Below are positions 45,034 to 55,317 of a stretch of 64,000 bases of DNA, in pieces. Under the pieces are notes generated by a model. It was not told the DNA's origin and did not search any database. It worked only from the letters and a program-made list of their open reading frames with translations. The translations under genes and the position numbers were made by a program. Numbering within the stretch: position 1 is the first letter of the stretch; every line of letters begins with the position of its first letter. Origin of the DNA: Cercozoa sp. M6MM (Eukaryota > Endomyxa: Ascetosporea); assembly GCA_040357565.1 (NCBI GenBank), contig JBDODJ010000002.1; one strand, given 5' to 3'.

Positions 45034-45296
45034 CTCCGCGTCCGCTCGTTAGCGTAGTTAGTTGAGTCTGATGCAAAACCAACTAAGTGGCTCCCCTGCA
45101 CCAGTCCGGGCTGGGTTATAAGAGCATGCGATGGTCGCGTCTACCGCCAGAAAACGAAAAAGTCGACTTCATGCTGTGCAGGTAGCGAACCACTGACTGA
45201 CTCCGCTCGTGACGGAAATTTGCTCGTATGCAGCGCAATGCAACCTCGCATCGCCTGCCGTGCGTTAACTGAACTCAGAAGTATCACTAGTCAGCA

Positions 45297-46366
45297 TCAC
45301 TGGCCGAGTGCACGACGTCGCTGGCGCATTTGTCGCGCCTTCTCGCGGTCCGCGCGGAACTAAACAAGCAAAGTATGTTTAATATAGGGTTTAGTAATTG
45401 TGATTTTCGTCATGCACCTGTTCACGTAGTGTCTCCACTTCTTGTTCTCGTTGCTTCTTGGCATGGAAGCCGTAGAAATTGTCGCCCACAATAATCTGAC
45501 AAAGGTACTTTCATTTTGCGACATGAAGCATATTGATGGGGGGGGGGGTACCTTGGCGCGTTTCTCGGCAGGAACGTCAGCCTTCGTTTGTAACTTGCGA
45601 TACTATAAAGCACATCGTAACGGTACAAGACATAAAGCGAACCAATTTACCTGCGAGAGTGGCCGCTTCGATCGATGTCGCACGACGAACCAGCCATCCT
45701 CGTCGACTTCGGGTTCGGCGCTCTCGGCCTCACGTCGCTTTCGCTGTAACATAACACATTTGATTTTGCAAATTCAAAAAAGCAAAGGAAGTGTACCTCG
45801 GCAGCATCGAAACGCTCCATGAAAGCGTTGACTTGGTTCGCTAGGTTTCGCGGATTCGGTCGCTGCATCTCGTACATCTTGTCGTATTCTGCAAGCAAGA
45901 AAAGCACACGATAACTTTGACACTGAAAAAAGATCAAAACGGATGTAGGGTACTGGCTAGCCCTTGCGGCATTATCAACGGTGCCGGCAATGAAGGTTGC
46001 GGAAGCACCTGAAGAGACAAGATTTAACTTGCTTGGGAAAACTACAACGGTAAAATACGTGCTTGTCGTTGAACTTGCAAAGCGCTTTAAAAGCTTTGTT
46101 CTCTTCAAACTCGACGTATGCACATCGTCTGAAATCAAAAGATTACTCAAAAATACACAAGAATTCACCAGATGTAGTACCCGCTGCTGCGATCCTCAAA
46201 AAGAGCACATTGCGCGACTGAGCCAAAGCTCGAGAAACTATCAACAAAAAAGCGTCTCCATCAGATTCAAAATTAAAAATATCAAGAAACTGCACACTGC
46301 GGCGACATGCGCATGAGTTTGGGCAGCAGTCACATTCGCAACTTTCAGTGTCCGCGACGGGTCCAT
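45297..46366 (-). CDS. RRP7: Ribosomal RNA processing protein RRP7
   Basis: RRP7 acts in the UtpC/SSU processome for 18S rRNA maturation in the nucleolus. An N-terminal RRM assembles across short exons: MDPSRTLKVANVTAAQTHAH, then VFSSFGSVAQCALFEDRSSG, then RCAYVEFEENKAFKAL, all in phase. The C-terminal RRP7 region reads EYDKMYEMQRPNPRNLANQV, AFMERFDAAE, then DEDGWFVVRHRSKRP, IIVGDNFYGFHAKKQRE and a final Arg-rich helix ending RRALGQ. The DxGW...V and FY(G/A)(F/W)xx(R/K) patterns are the family signature, and the terminal helix would bind pre-rRNA. The gene converges on the macro-domain gene. Confidence 0.88.
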
Positions 46367-46818
46367 TCCTGTAAAGTGTGTGCATTTCAAGAAAACGGAG
46401 TCAAAAGAAATTAACCGTAATGTTCAGGTGCAGCCTCTGCGCGGAAGGCAAAATAGTGCAAAAAACCACGCTTCACAGCGCGATCTACGTCGCTCTGGAC
46501 TGCCACGCGCAGCGTTTGCCAGCTACAATCCCAAAAGTCAACAGGATGACAAAAATGCATGTTGTTTTATTACCCCTCGTTCCCCATCGTGTTTAAACTG
46601 GAAGTGTGTTCGAGTGCGTGCTACTAATGTGTCCGCACTGCCTATTCCGCGAGGGATTCCGAAAGGCTAAGGAGTTTGAGAAATAAACTACTACCAATTC
46701 ATATTGTAGCCAGTACAACCTTGCTTGTGGAGATTTTCTCGTGCTGTGCTCCGAGATCGGCGGTCTTGCGTGCGCTAAAATCTTTCAAAAGTGTTAGGAC
46801 GATTTTACGCATAGCAAA
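46367..46818. other. Divergent spacer between RRP7 and EEP nuclease genes
   Basis: No supported gene. Short open frames of 60-96 codons on the plus strand have no splice-consistent partners. This should be the promoter region for both genes. Confidence 0.45.
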
Positions 46819-48153
46819 ATGTCGAAACCTGATTCTGGAAGAATACTTCGGGAACAAAATGGTATGAGGTCGTTTTTCGACTCGCTCAGTGCCTGGAAGT
46901 GGCCAATTGCGCTCGGAGCCGTTACCCTGACAACTGCTGTTACCGCTGCTACGCTAATATGGCGACGAAAAGCGCCTCGTCTGTCGAAACTTGTGCTCGG
47001 CAAGCGCGGAAATGAGCTTCGCATTGTACTATTGTTCCCGTCAGCTTGCCTGGTGAAAAAGCGAGTCTTTCTGGCTTTGACAGGCATCTTGGAATGTGCT
47101 AGCTCAACGGTACATCTTTGACGGTTCCTTCAATTACGCCCGAATCAACGATTTTCTCACGTTCGACCTGCGCCGTCTTGCACTGGCTGTGAGTCGATAG
47201 TCGCTTTGATTCGCTCTGTTGGCTTCGTCTTCATCTTCCGAATTATGCAGGCACGCACGAAAGAACTCGATGCTGATATTATCGCTTTGCAGGTGCGTTT
47301 AGTTGTGGTTTCAGCTGGTTACGTTTCTTCGAAGAAGTTGACTTGTTGCTACAGGAAGTCGATCGCGCTGACAGTTTCTGGAAGCCGCTGCTGCAGGCAG
47401 AAGGTTACGAGGTCGACTACGCTCAGCGTCCGTGTGGACGAGATGATGGATGTCTGATTGCGTGGCGTGCTAATCAATTTGAACCGGAAGCTCGGCTCGA
47501 GAGTACGTTTTTAGCATTTCTGAAACGTGGTCTGTGTTTTCCAATACTTTTTTTGAGACAGTCTACATGAATGACCTGTGCCACGGACTGCATCGAAAGC
47601 AAGACACGCGATTGGTTCAAAAGTATGCTCGAAACAATGTGGCGCAGATCGTGCTGCTGCGACATAAGCATGGTGCCAAGAATGGGTACTCTAAACTCCC
47701 TTACTCTCTTCGTCCTGACCACACGCATTGGGAGCAGTGGCTTTGAGTTCGACCGTCGTATTTTGTTGGCGAACGGTACAGTCAACAAAAGTCAAGTTTC
47801 AGGTAGTAGCTCGTTGTATTTGTGCAGTGCACCTGTACTGGAACCCGGCGCATGAGGATGTCAAGGTGCGTCAAGCACAGTACCTGCTGCGTCGGGTGCA
47901 CGAGTTTCACGAGGTACACACGACACGTTTGCGTGTTTGATGATTGCCATCTGTTTTCTGGCAGCACCACTGTCCCGACGCTGCCATCGCGCTGTGCGGC
48001 GACTTTAACGCGTGTCCTGGCAGTCCTGTGCACACACTGGTGACTCAGGGTGTCTTTGAGGAGCGTCTCACGGATACAACTGGAGTTCCGGCCCTCATGA
48101 TGGACGCTACTCTGAGCAAGGGTACGTTTCGCGCTATTCGTTTCGCTCTCTTC

Positions 48154-48203
<50 letters not shown>

Positions 48204-48213
48204 NNNNNNNNNN

Positions 48214-48262
<49 letters not shown>

Positions 48263-49900
48263 TCGTGTACTGATTTTGTTCTTAGTGGCCAAATGGTGTC
48301 GCACGCTCGGTTACGATGTCGAATGCGGCGCCGATGATGCTTACCAGATCGAAAGCACTCACGGCAGAAAAAAGCGACTGCGAATGATGCCGATTGAAAC
48401 TGCCGAGCCTGAAGAGTTTTTCCGGCGCATCCGAGGTACTTTTCTGTCCATGATATTTATGAGTGTGTTTTCGACCAACGCTATCCGCGCAGGCCAACGT
48501 CGATTTTTGGTCACCTGCGCCAAGAAACTGTAATCAGCTTTTTCCCCGAATAAAGCTTAAATTACAAACTCTTGTATGGTTTTGTAGAACCTCGCGCGCC
48601 TCAATTCCGTCACCATTTTTGTTTTTGCGCCACGGCGGTGCAACTGATGCTTTCGACAAGGTGCAGGAGTACTTCAAGTTGAAGTTTCACTTGTCTCGTC
48701 TTTGCTCTCGCTGGTATATGTTTTTTTTTTAATCCTCGCCTCTGGTGTGTAAGTGACATGTATGTGTAAGTGCCCACGCACAGTGTGAAATGCAACGGCG
48801 GCTTGGAGGACGTCACCTGTGCCGATCAAATCGATTCTTTCGACGATGACGACGTGCCTGTGCTGGTAGTATCCGTTAGCCCTTGTGGAACCTTGCCCTA
48901 AGTTTGTTCTCTTCGTTGTTAGGTCAAGGAGCGAGCTAAGGAGAATCTTGGGAATTCTGCGCTTGAGAACATTGACATTGATGCCGTTTACGACGTCAGC
49001 GATGTCGACAGTTTCCGGGAGTTCTTGGAGTGGCGGCGACAGGACCCGACGTGCCCTTCCACATAAACCCGAGTCCCATTTCCATTTACCATGCTTACCT
49101 GTACTGACAGACTGAGGCAGTGCACGCGCTGCTCGAGCGTGTTTTGGTGGGGTGACAAGACGGTCAAGAGCGCGCGCAAGCTGCACCGCATATTCTTCCA
49201 GCAGCAGTTGGTGGACCAGGAGAACAGCTCCAAGACAGCCGACACGAGTGATAGCAGTCCGTGTGAGGTGTCACTCTCCTCGGAAACGCACGTGATCGAG
49301 GACACGGCTGTCCCCTACGTACCATGTCTTCTCTCCTCTACTCTGTCGGTTTTAGTCTGTATGTACCGTCTGTACCCACAATAGTTGCATCTGTTGCCCG
49401 AGGTGGCCTATCGCAGCGATCACTTCATGAGTCAAACTCTCTCGTCGGATCTCGTGCTGCGCTCGGCTGTTGAGGTACTTGTGTGCCTCCTTGTAGCCCC
49501 CCCCCTGCAACTGATGTTATCTCCTAACTTGTTCAGCTGAAGGAAGGCTCTGAAAGGGAGTACACCAACAGGACGGACAAGTTCCAAGGCACTCTCGACT
49601 ATGTCTTCCTAGGGTAGTTTGGTTTTAATAGTGTATCCTTGTTTTTGCTGATCCATCTGTTCCCCTTCTCCTGCAGTGATGGTCGCAAGGGCAAGTTGCA
49701 TCCACTTCAGACGCAAATCGTTGGTCTGCAGCTCAATCGTCCACTGCCTTGTACCTGCCTTGTATTTATTTTTTGTGGTCCAATTCCGCTACCATTCACA
49801 TGCACAAATAGGCGCGTTTGACGTCGTCGACGAGCACGGCCTGTCACACGCTTGGCCATCCGATCACTGCGCCGTCGTGGCCGATCTTCAGTGGCGCTGA
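46819..49900 (+). CDS. CCR4/Angel-type EEP nuclease with a nested Mut7-C domain
   Basis: An N-terminal membrane anchor (KWPIALGAVTLTTAVTAATL, then basic WRRK) precedes an endonuclease/exonuclease/phosphatase domain of the CCR4/Angel deadenylase type: IASWNVLAQRYI, ADIIALQEVD, IALCGDFNACPGSP, then YTNRTDKFQGTLDYVF and AWPSDHCAVVADLQW at the end. Between the GDFN and YTNRT motifs lies a whole Mut7-C domain (about 48095-49230): ALMMDATLSKVAKWCRTLG, YDVECGADDA, RRFLVTCAKKL, PFLFLRHGGATDAFDKVQEY, the first zinc knuckle CSRCVKCNGGLEDV, EFLEW, and the second knuckle CTRCSSVFWWGDK. All four zinc cysteines and the first Asp (MMD) are present. The usual TRD Asp reads TCA, so that active-site residue is missing. 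All exon phases agree across the insertion. The intron at 48123-48286 contains (CT)n and a 10-N gap. Confidence 0.9.
48157..48260. repeat. (CT)n microsatellite with 10-N gap in EEP/Mut7-C gene intron
   Basis: A TC dinucleotide run is interrupted by 10 N at 48204-48213. It lies inside an intron whose donor is GTACGT and acceptor TTCTTAG, and the flanking exons keep phase. Confidence 0.95.
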
Positions 49901-50593
49901 CACTGCCCTAGTTTCTCGGACTCTACTCACCTCGCTGACGTCCGTGACAATGAGCGGTTGGAATCGACCGGACGGCAAATTGAATGCCGTTGCGTTGATA
50001 CGATTGGATTATTGAAAGTCGAGTGCCGCCCCGGCGCCGTTCGCGCGAGCGGAGTGGGTACATGCAAGTACTAGCAAAGCTGCACGATTATTGAAAGTCG
50101 AGTGCTCGTATCTGATCCAATGCCTGTGCTGATAACGCGACGTAAGCCTTGCGTTTCGCTTTGGTTTGTCGTGTATGGGACGGTAGTATCCCGCCCAACT
50201 CGACTACTTACGTACGCTGAATTTTAACCCGAGGTTAAACTGTTACTGCGGCTCAATGGCCCAATCAGTGAGGGAAAGGAGAGACTAAATAAATCATTCA
50301 ATTAGATATGTCGTCACTCAGTTGAGAAGGTGAGATACCCCTACTAGGTCTCGAAGTGATCCCACTGGATCTCGACCGAAGGAAGACGTCCTTGGTCGTA
50401 ACGCGTTTAAGAAAGAAAAACTCCGCCAGGCTGAAGCCGTGACGGAGCTTTCTGCTTCACTGCAAGGACTCTGTCCAGGCAAAATCAAGCCAAAACACTC
50501 TTAAACTCTCTCCAGTCTCAAACTTGTTTGAGACATAGCACGTTTGAGACATAGATAATGACCTCCACGCGGACAGAGCAATGACTACTGAAA
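49901..50593. other. Spacer with a short direct repeat
   Basis: No supported gene. A 20-base direct repeat, GATTATTGAAAGTCGAGTGC, occurs near 50006 and again near 50087. Pieces of open frame downstream of 50457 on the minus strand have no family features. Confidence 0.5.
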
Positions 50594-50962
50594 ATGTGCA
50601 GTAACAAAACACCTGAGTTTGTTTCAAGTCACGTTTCAACCCTGGACCGGCGAACTGCTCGAAGTCTCGACACCTGTGCCATGCAATCACAAAACATGCT
50701 GGCTAAGTCGTTTTGGTGGGACTTTTTAATCTACACCACACCTCTTGCTCGAGAAGTCGTCTTGCGAAGCGACGGGCCAAGTGGCGTCTATCAGAAGCAC
50801 AGTGGCTACAAGTATTTACAGTTCACTCATGCTGACATTGGGTACAGAGTGCACTGACGTGTTCTCGATACTAACCCAACACAACTGATTTGCAGACCAG
50901 ACGATGAGACACTCAACGCACAGACGAGCAAAGTGCCATACGCTATCGTTTATGTGCTGTAG
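50594..50962 (+). CDS. Small protein, two exons, unrecognised
   Basis: The frame contains LAKSFWWDFLIYTTPLAREV, SDGPSGVYQKHSGYKYLQFT and HADIG, then splices through an intron (about 50839-50895) in phase to PDDETLNAQTSKVPYAIVYV and a TAG at 50960-50962. The tidy in-phase join and folded-domain look of the sequence support a real gene. The start is uncertain: ATG 50594 is the first in the open frame. It may be the C-terminal part of a larger family I cannot name. Confidence 0.5.
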
Positions 50963-51067
50963 CGGTAGGTTGCTCGTCCGAAGTTCGGGAATTTTGCTGG
51001 CTGGAGTTTCCTTTTCCAGTTCGGCTTTCGAAGAAGAAGTTGTTAAGCGTCTTCCTGACGTACAGTC

Positions 51068-53335
51068 ATGCAACAGGCATTGAACTTGCAAACGTTGCAC
51101 CGACAGGGTAAGAAAAACGCATTTGACAGAATAAAAATCTGAACCGAAACTGGCAGTCCACAAGATTTTGTATAAATGCAGAGGGCGGATATGAGCGTTT
51201 TGGCATGCAAACAGCCGGAACACCGATCGCTGCGTCAGCTGAATCGGTAGATACGGGTGCGATTTTGAGACAATACCGTCGCTCGCAACTGCGACAATCG
51301 AAGGGTCAATTTCGCTACTTTGAGATGCCACAACAGCTAGAAGCACAACCGGGAATGAAAGAAGCCAGAGAGCAACGATTTGAGTCGACTCGCCGTGTGT
51401 ATGGGTCCTCACCCTCTTCTTCGCCGCAGCACGAGGTCACTCGCAGAGACGATATCAGCGAGCGAGAGCGAGAGCTCCGAAGTGTCGTCGAGCGGAATCG
51501 CGATCTGCAACAACAACTCGACGAAGAGCGAGCGCAGATTCGCGAGCGCGAGCGCCGGCTCGATGAAGAACGGCAACGCTTCCGCCAGCGCGAGCGTCAA
51601 CTCGAAGAAGAGCAACGCTTGGTCCAAGACAGAGAGGAATGGCAGGAGAGACGAGAAATTGAAGAAATGCAACAGCGACAAGAGCGGCAAGAAAGATTAG
51701 TGAGGCAACAGGTGCAAGAGAGAGAAGAAAGGCGAGAGAGGGAAGAACGACACAGTTTAGATTTAGAGAGACAACAACAGAGGCAAATGCAGCAACTGCG
51801 CTTCGCCGACGATGTCGAAACGTACTCTTCGACCACTGCCCTCACAAGTTACGCCACTCGCATCGCCACGGCCGAACAGCGCGTTTCTTCCGTTATTCCC
51901 GAGGCACTTGGTTAATCGTTTGTCAAAGACTTTTCGCTCAATCCATTTATTGCTTTGAATCTTCGCAGACAGAGAACTGCGAAAGGCTCTTCACAGGCGT
52001 CAAATGTAAATTTAATTGACATTCGACACTTACTTTTGCCTTCTCTCCACGTCTGCTTCCTCCCTTTCCAGGAGGAGAGCTCAACCGGATCGTGTTTTCG
52101 ACGGTCGTTCTTGGACCGACGCCGATCGTGTGCCCCCAAAGCACCGCAAACTGTCGACTCGCGTGATCGCGTACGACGTGCGAAAGCACGACACCAACAC
52201 TATTGGGCGAACGCCGGCTGATGCTCCCGTGAGGCGCCGCAAACACCACGCACGGCCAGAGCTGCCAGACGTCCAGCGAAGGGATATATATCGAGAGAGT
52301 AGGGCAGAACAACGGGCCGCTGGCGCTTCAGTGCAACGAGACGAACCGGTCCAAAGAGACCAACTAGCGGAAATCAAGTCCACCATTGCTGAGTTGCGAC
52401 GGCGAGTTTCAGCCCTCGAGCACACTGCGTATATTTTACCATTCTTTTCCTGCTTTACCTTTCAATGCCCCTTTTGTTTACATACCCGCTTGATAGGTAC
52501 GCGCGAGTACCACACAAAGGTGGTGGCTTCGCAGAGGAAGCGCCAGTGCCGACGCGCGTTTCAGTGATGGAACTCAAACCCAAACCCAAACCCAAACCTA
52601 CAGTCACCCCCAAAGCAAAACCAGACACGTACACGGAAGCTCGTTTATTACCGCCTCGTTTCCTGTCTGCACTAGACATGTTGGAGGTACTACTGCCTCT
52701 TTGCTTTATGCTTTACTTACCGCAGTCTCAAACGCTTCTGCGGGCAGAGAAAACTGACGCAAGCAGAGTTACCTCGCATGTCAAAGAGGCAGAACGATAG
52801 TGCGAGGAAGAGCATCCGACTGGCTGATGCGGTACCTATCATAACTCGTTTTCTGTAACTCTGTGGCCCTTTACCCTTCCCGCTCTTTAGGTGGAAGACA
52901 TCGCGAGTGATCTTGAGTTGGGCGAGCAGAGTGCGACACTCGTGTCGCAGTGCCTCCAGCACACTCGCGTCGGCACCGTAGTGTCGCCAGCGCAAAAGCG
53001 ACGTGTTCGACAATTGGCGCACATTGCGATACGAAGGGTAAATTTTCACTGTCGGACTATATGGATAGACGAAAGTATGCACACTGTTTTGAGTGTAGTT
53101 GAAGCGAGCACAAAAGTTGTTGCACCAAGTAATTCAGCAGGCTTCAGAAAAACTTCCTGCTTCTGCGCAGCAGGAGACTGAAGGGGTACAGAGACCGTTA
53201 CAGTACTTGGTTATTTTTCCACTAAAGTTTGTAAGCATTGCAGCTCGCGCAATTCTGTGCTGCCGCCATGCGCGACACCGAGAGCATGCTGCAGCAACTT
53301 TCGCACGTGCGCGAGCAACTGCTACATGTGCGCTG
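51068..53335 (+). CDS. Coiled-coil protein, unrecognised
   Basis: Exon 1 (MQQALNLQTLHRQ) splices in phase to EGGYERFGMQTAG. A long Glu/Arg/Gln coiled coil follows (51430-51790, many RERERR, EEQR and QERQERL heptads), then a basic middle (VRRRKHHARPELPDVQRRDI), a second helical segment (LAEIKSTIAELRRRVSALEH), a KPKPKP linker, and a C-terminal helical part (MLERKLTQAELPRMSKRQ, SLELGEQ-type helices, AMRDTESMLQQLSHVRE). About nine exons; phases agree at each join, including a 37-nt exon at 51970-52006 that carries the frame past an apparent stop at 51915. The composition fits a cytoskeletal, basal-body or centrosomal protein; that is inference. No motor or enzymatic domain was seen. Confidence 0.72.
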
Positions 53336-53505
53336 AGCTTGTCAATATACGATAGTAATGCACGGCAGTTCTTGCGGATTCTAAACTCGCGTATACAAGA
53401 GCAACTTTAAAATGCAAGGCTTGCAAGTTGTGTTAGGGGTACACGCACGACGCGACAGTCGCGTCGAACGTGTTGGATAAGTCCAGTCGAGTAAAACGAA
53501 AAAAG

Positions 53506-55209
53506 CTAGAAATCATCGTCAGAGTCGACACCAAGCATTGGGCGAGTTGAGTCCTCATCTTCCTCCGAGTGGCTGATGTGTCCCTCGTCCTCCTCGCCAG
53601 TTCGATCCAGGTCGTCATCCTCCTCACTATCATCGACATCGGCACCGTCGTAGTCAGAACCAATGTCGATGCCGCTGCCGACACCGACATTGTCGCGACT
53701 CGCTTCAGCAGCTGCTGTTGCTGCAGCACCGTCTTGAGGAGCGATGTCCTTCTGGTCGACATCATCTTCGTCGCTGCTGCTCTCGATTTGCTCTGCCGGC
53801 GCACCCGTGCTGGCTACGGCCAGGCGCGGCGGGCCACTGCGCCAAAAACAACAACAGCAAGTACACAGGGTTGAAAGACAACTGGACCAGTGATCAGACA
53901 AAGTGTCTTACCCTTGGCGGGTGGCAGCGCGCAACTCTACAAATGCTGGCACGTGCTGTTTTCGGCGCGCGCTGCGCCGACCGTCGCTTCTGTACAAAAT
54001 GCAGTAAATTGACGAACAGAAAGCAATGGCACAAATGGACTGACGCTGTACCGAGGTGACCATGGCACAATGCCTGGCTCGACAAATACATCGTCGTTCA
54101 CCTGCAAAATGATCATGTCAACATCAGAGAAAGCAAGGAAAGAGTTGAGGCACTTCTGCATGAGGCGCAAGTGCGCTCGGCAATGGTAACGAATTGCGTT
54201 TATTTGATTTCTCGCCTGATTGCGAAATCAAAGTCGATAAGAGAAAACGCACATGATGCACCTGCACCCCCAGATTTTGCAGATCACAAACCCACCAAGT
54301 GATTGTAGGATCTCTGCGATTGTGGCCCGTGGCACCAAGTACGGAAAAGCCTAGAGTGAATATAATTGCAGAGCGAAATTCGAAATTTGCTTGAAGAAGT
54401 AGTACTTGAATGAAAATGCGCTTTATGAGCGACAAATCGTGCACGAAAGCATTCGAAAGCAGCGCTAAATCGTCTCGTTCTTCCACGGCCCATTCATCTG
54501 CGCACAAAGAGCACTCAACTTACATACGCCATGTGATTCAGAACATTCTAAAAGAACCGTCATCGTCAACGAGTGCGCGCAGCGGTGACCGAGTCGCCAG
54601 AGGGAAGTAAAAATCGGCTTCACGCGAGTGCCGAGGTTTTTTGTCCCTGCGATCAGTCGATTGCGCAACAAGCCTTCGCACAACTTGACGCTCAGTGTCT
54701 CCATACTCCGCTGCAGAGACAACAACAAATGTTAAGTACACTAAAAGAAAAGGAAATGAGATGGCACAGTCGATGCTGTCGACAACGCCGTCGTCCAGGA
54801 GAGCTTCAGTTGTGGCCATCACTCCCTTCGCCAGATTTTCGGGCACATAGCCACCTTCCAAGACTGTCACCACTCTGCTCACAATCATTGACGGTGAACG
54901 AAACAAGTTAGGTCGAGTGTGGTCGTGGAAAGTACCGTTTGCAGACAAAACGACGCAACGCGCGCACCGTCCACGCATAAAATTCTGCCAAAAACAGACC
55001 AAACTTCACTCCATTAACCAAAAAAAGGTTGGTTACCTTTTGTCAGCTCGAGTTCACCGATATCACCAGACATGCCTGTATTGACATCAGTCGTTGCCAT
55101 GAAACACATCTGTTTGATTTCAGTGATACCATCATAGCCAGCGCTGATAAGAACAATGTCCGGGCGGAAACGCCGCAAAATAGGCAGACCAATCTCGCGC
55201 ATTGTTGTC

Positions 55210-55258
<49 letters not shown>

Positions 55259-55268
55259 NNNNNNNNNN

Positions 55269-55317
<49 letters not shown>

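Noticed and set aside
50816-51412. 198-codon minus-strand ORF
   Set aside because: It overlaps two plus-strand genes with in-phase exon joins. No splice or domain evidence supports it.
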